DNA of 9,396 nt from NCBI GenBank assembly GCA_020353115.1, contig CP070687.1:1480787-1490182 (forward strand). Reading direction: 5' to 3'. Each line of letters begins with the position of its first letter. Position 1 is the first letter of the stretch. Positions 6,590 to 9,396 of this stretch are shown one piece after another. The position numbers and the translations under genes were made by a program. This DNA comes from Bacteroidales bacterium (GTDB taxonomy: Bacteria; Bacteroidota; Bacteroidia; Bacteroidales; VadinHA17). Under the pieces are notes generated by a model. The model did not search any database and was not told the origin of the DNA. It worked only from the letters and a program-made list of their open reading frames with translations.

Positions 6590-7525
6590 ATGGAAATATT
6601 TAATGCCCGGGATGTTGTAAAACAATTTTCCAATCACCTTGCCCTTGATAACGTAAGCATTACGGTTCCTGAAGGAAGTATTTTCGGACTTCTCGGTCCG
6701 AACGGAGCAGGCAAAACCACGCTGATCAGGATCATAAATCAGATCACTGCTCCCGACAGCGGGACATTATTGTTCAAGGGGAAAAAACTTCATCCCAATG
6801 ACATTTATGAGATCGGGTACCTGCCTGAAGAGCGTGGTCTTTACAGGAAAATGAAAGTCGGGGAACAGGCCCTCTACCTGGCACAGCTGAAAGGATTGTC
6901 AAAAAAGAATGCACTGAAAAAATTGAAATATTGGTTTGAGAAGTTCGAAATCCAACCCTGGTGGGATAAAAAGGTTGAGGAGCTATCCAAAGGAATGCAA
7001 CAAAAGGTCCAGTTTATAATAACCATCCTCCACGAACCGAAACTCCTGATATTTGATGAACCATTCAGTGGTTTTGATCCGATAAATGTCAAAATTCTGA
7101 AGGAGGAAGTACTTGCATTGCAGAAAAAGGGTGCAACCATTATTTTCTCAACCCATGATATGGGCTCCGTCGAAGAACTGTGCAATCATATAACCCTGAT
7201 CAACCGGGCAAAAATCATCCTGGAAGGTCCTATTGATGAAATCAGGAAAACGTACGCCACCCATGAGTATGAAGTGGTATTCGACGGGGAGGTAAATTTG
7301 CTTACTGCAACATTGAGTTCCCGGTATAAAATCATAGAACATACAAAACACAACGGACAAAGTATTGTCAGGATCAAACTGATGAATGATTTCAGCACGA
7401 ATGATCTGATGAAGTCGTTACTCTCTGCCGGAACCCTTAAATCATTCAATGAACTGGTTCCGAAAATGAACGAAATATTCATTAATGTAGTGGGAGAAGC
7501 CAATTCGGAAGATAATAAAGAGTGA
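6590..7525 (+). CDS. ABC exporter ATP-binding subunit, NatA-like
   Basis: ATPase subunit of an ABC-2 type exporter; it should sit on the cytoplasmic face and power the membrane partner encoded next. The 311 aa protein has all nucleotide-binding motifs: Walker A GPNGAGKT 36-43; Q-loop region YLPEERGLYRKM 77-88; signature LSKGMQQKV 132-140 in place of LSGGQ; Walker B LLIFDEP 152-158 with Asp156 and Glu157; switch His189 in FSTHDM. The YLPEERGLY and LSKGM variants are typical of the NatA branch (sodium-export-like ATPases), as is the extra C-terminal domain at about 230-308 (DUF4162-like). The transported substrate cannot be deduced: members of this branch have been linked to sodium, peptides and other compounds. 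ATG 6590 is preceded by AGGAAA about 11 bases upstream, slightly far for a Shine-Dalgarno site. The permease gene follows after 47 bases. Confidence 0.93.
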   Translation: MEIFNARDVVKQFSNHLALDNVSITVPEGSIFGLLGPNGAGKTTLIRIINQITAPDSGTLLFKGKKLHPNDIYEIGYLPEERGLYRKMKVGEQALYLAQLKGLSKKNALKKLKYWFEKFEIQPWWDKKVEELSKGMQQKVQFIITILHEPKLLIFDEPFSGFDPINVKILKEEVLALQKKGATIIFSTHDMGSVEELCNHITLINRAKIILEGPIDEIRKTYATHEYEVVFDGEVNLLTATLSSRYKIIEHTKHNGQSIVRIKLMNDFSTNDLMKSLLSAGTLKSFNELVPKMNEIFINVVGEANSEDNKE

Positions 7526-7572
7526 TGATCCTGATCTGTTCTCCATGAAAAATTCCTTAACATAATTCACGA

Positions 7573-8919
7573 ATGAGCAAAATTTCCATCATAATTAAAC
7601 GCGAATATCTTGCAAGGGTCAGAAAAAGATCCTTTATTATCATGACACTTATTGCACCGCTTTTACTGGCGGCCATGTTTGTGGTTCCGGTCTGGATCAT
7701 GACCCAGGAAGACACGGATCTTAAAAAGATAGCCGTTATTGAGGAGGGAACTCAGATCTTCAATGGAATCATACCCAATACACAATATCTTAAATTCGAA
7801 TACCTCCAAAACACATCTCTGGATGAAATAAAAAATAACTTCACCGATCTGGGATATTATGGTATTCTTTTTATTTCACCGAAAATAACCTATATCCCAA
7901 ATGCCGTTCAGCTCATTTCCACCAAACAACCTCCTCTGGAAACTACCATGCATATTACGAATGCACTTGAAAAAGAGATTGAGCGTCTTAAACTTGAAAC
8001 GTATAATATAAAAGATCTTGATCAGATCCTCAAAGAGATTGATACACAAATAAAGCTTCAGACCATAAAGATCACCGAAGACGGGACCGAAAAGGAGACC
8101 AGCACGGGAATTGCCATGGGTATTGCTTATATATCCGGATTGCTTATTTACATGCTTACTTTTATATTCGGTGCACAGGTAATGAGAGGTGTGATTGAGG
8201 AAAAAACCAGCCGGATTGTAGAAGTAATTATTTCATCTGTAAAACCGTTTCAACTAATGATGGGAAAGATCATTGGTATTGCACTGGTCGGTCTCACTCA
8301 GTTTTTCTGTTGGGTTATAATAACGTTTGCCATTCTATCCGTTGCTCAATCGATTTTGGTACCCGATATGGAAAGTATTCCGCAGTCTCCTGTCCCGGAA
8401 AATATTATGTCGTCTTCACCCGTAGCAAATACCCAGCCGGCTGAGATCCAGGAGTTGAGTGAAGTGCAGCAGATTTTTAATAACCTGGGCAGTCAGAACT
8501 GGGCCGTTATTATCGGATCGTTTATATTTTTCTTTCTTGGTGGCTACCTCCTTTATGCATCCCTTTTCGCTGCTATTGGATCTGCCGTTGATAATGAAAC
8601 GGACACACAACAATTCATGATGCCTATAACCATCCCGTTGTTGCTTGCCCTTTTTGTTGCCATGGGTGCATTTCAGAATCCCGAGAGTTCCGTTGCCTTC
8701 TGGTTCTCACTTATACCGCTCACCTCTCCGGTTGTAATGATGGCCAGGATTCCCTTCGGTGTTCCGGGCTGGCAGATCGGTATATCGATACTTTTATTAA
8801 TACTAACCTTTTTAGGCACCACATGGATGGCGGCAAAGATCTACCGGACCGGGATATTGCTATATGGCAAGAAACCCACGTATAAGGAGATGTGGAAATG
8901 GCTTCGATACAAGATCTGA
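7573..8919 (+). CDS. ABC-2 type exporter membrane subunit, NatB-like
   Basis: Inner-membrane permease, partner of the ATPase encoded just upstream. In its 448 residues I see one N-terminal membrane helix (about 21-43), a large domain outside the membrane (about 44-178), then five or six hydrophobic segments: about 180-204, 233-262, 310-338, 348-366, 374-392 and 401-424. This is the usual ABC-2 plan. EEKTSRIVEVIISSVKPFQL (209-228) is the conserved NatB-family stretch between the second and third helices. The third and fourth helices are separated by a polar, Pro/Ser-rich stretch (about 263-308) that looks like an insertion with no obvious motif. The basic end (KKPTYKEMWKWLRYK) fits a cytoplasmic C-terminus. 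ATG 7573 has no Shine-Dalgarno site. The substrate is unknown; the pair is most likely a half-transporter that dimerises. Confidence 0.9.
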   Translation: MSKISIIIKREYLARVRKRSFIIMTLIAPLLLAAMFVVPVWIMTQEDTDLKKIAVIEEGTQIFNGIIPNTQYLKFEYLQNTSLDEIKNNFTDLGYYGILFISPKITYIPNAVQLISTKQPPLETTMHITNALEKEIERLKLETYNIKDLDQILKEIDTQIKLQTIKITEDGTEKETSTGIAMGIAYISGLLIYMLTFIFGAQVMRGVIEEKTSRIVEVIISSVKPFQLMMGKIIGIALVGLTQFFCWVIITFAILSVAQSILVPDMESIPQSPVPENIMSSSPVANTQPAEIQELSEVQQIFNNLGSQNWAVIIGSFIFFFLGGYLLYASLFAAIGSAVDNETDTQQFMMPITIPLLLALFVAMGAFQNPESSVAFWFSLIPLTSPVVMMARIPFGVPGWQIGISILLLILTFLGTTWMAAKIYRTGILLYGKKPTYKEMWKWLRYKI

Positions 8920-8942
8920 TCCATTAACCAATATGAGTAACT

Positions 8943-9396
8943 ATGCCTCGAATCCTGGTAATTGATGATGAAAAAAGCATCCGAAATTCTCTCAAAGAGG
9001 TTCTGGAGTATGAAAAACATGCTGTAGACCTCGCCACTGATGGAATGGAGGGATTGGAACTGTTCAGTAACAATGCATACGATGTGGTGCTATGTGATAT
9101 TAAGATGCCGAAGATGGATGGTATCGAGGTGCTGGAGAGAATTTTTAAAATCTCCACCGAGGTCCCTGTTATCATGATTTCAGGTCACGGGAATATTGAT
9201 ACTGCAGTGGAAGCGATAAAGAAAGGCGCATTCGATTTTATTGAGAAACCCCTTGATCTGAACCGGTTATTGATAACGATCCGCAATGCTATGGATAAAT
9301 CCACACTGATCACGGAAACAAAAGTCCTGAAACGTAAAGTCTCAAAAACCAATGAGATGGTGGGTGAATCAAAAGCAATTCTGAAGGTTAAGGAAA
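8943..9396 (+). CDS. NtrC-type response regulator, 5' part only
   Basis: The first 151 codons of a regulator that runs off the right edge. Residues 1-120 form a complete receiver domain: acidic pocket Asp8-Asp9, phospho-acceptor Asp52 in VVLCDIKMPKMDG, switch Ser80 in MISGHG, and Lys102 in FIEKPLD. A linker (about 115-138) leads to MVGESKAILKV (139-149), the typical beginning of the sigma-54-activating AAA+ domain (NtrC/AtoC/ZraR group). The expected remainder is the AAA+ core with GAFTGA loop and a Fis-type DNA-binding helix-turn-helix, none of which can be checked here. It would activate RpoN-dependent promoters when phosphorylated by a partner kinase not seen in the window. It starts 23 bases after the permease stop with no visible promoter between, so co-transcription with the exporter is likely. 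ATG 8943 gives MPRILVIDDE, a standard receiver start, without a Shine-Dalgarno site. Confidence 0.92.
   Translation, partial: MPRILVIDDEKSIRNSLKEVLEYEKHAVDLATDGMEGLELFSNNAYDVVLCDIKMPKMDGIEVLERIFKISTEVPVIMISGHGNIDTAVEAIKKGAFDFIEKPLDLNRLLITIRNAMDKSTLITETKVLKRKVSKTNEMVGESKAILKVKE

Noticed and set aside
6983..7009. Unusual ABC signature LSKGM instead of LSGGQ
   Set aside because: This variant is normal in the NatA-like branch and does not indicate a defective ATPase.
7436..7572. Separate promoter for the permease gene
   Set aside because: No TAnnTTTG box with a TTTG at proper distance is visible in the 47-base gap or just before it, so co-transcription with the ATPase gene is simpler.

Overview
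The window looks like ordinary chromosomal core DNA from a member of the Bacteroidota, probably close to Bacteroidales. Four things point that way. There is a DUF4290 gene directly before murA, a family I know essentially only from this phylum. Several gaps carry the phylum's -7 promoter box (TAnnTTTG). Most genes lack a Shine-Dalgarno sequence and instead have A/T-rich leaders. The MurA sequence is of the Bacteroidota type. All genes lie on the plus strand. I see no tRNA, rRNA, CRISPR array, insertion sequence, prophage or attachment site, and base composition looks even throughout.

Layout. (1) 126-2438: a complete PcrA/UvrD-type superfamily 1 DNA helicase. (2) 2510-3103 and 3142-4449: a DUF4290 protein and MurA (first committed step of peptidoglycan synthesis), probably one transcript from a very good promoter at 2461-2492. 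(3) 4607-5221 and 5322-6470: GrpE and DnaJ, the nucleotide-exchange factor and J-protein of the DnaK chaperone system; dnaK itself is not in the window. (4) 6590-7525 and 7573-8919: the ATPase and the membrane subunit of a NatAB-like ABC-2 exporter. (5) 8943 to the right edge: the start of an NtrC-type response regulator, 23 bases after the permease and possibly in the same transcript.

How they fit together. These are mainly housekeeping modules for DNA repair, cell wall synthesis and protein folding. They are followed by an exporter-plus-regulator module whose substrate and signal cannot be read from the sequence. Three start codons need correcting from the longest reading frame: the helicase (TTG 126), DUF4290 (ATG 2510) and dnaJ (ATG 5322). 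In the DUF4290 case the apparent TTG start is actually part of the -33 promoter element.

I found no convincing new multi-gene system. The points most worth a second look are the Cys-to-Asp change in the MurA active-site loop (predicting fosfomycin insensitivity), a probable internal duplication in the DUF4290 protein, the promoter architecture, and a Pro/Ser-rich insert in the exporter's membrane subunit.
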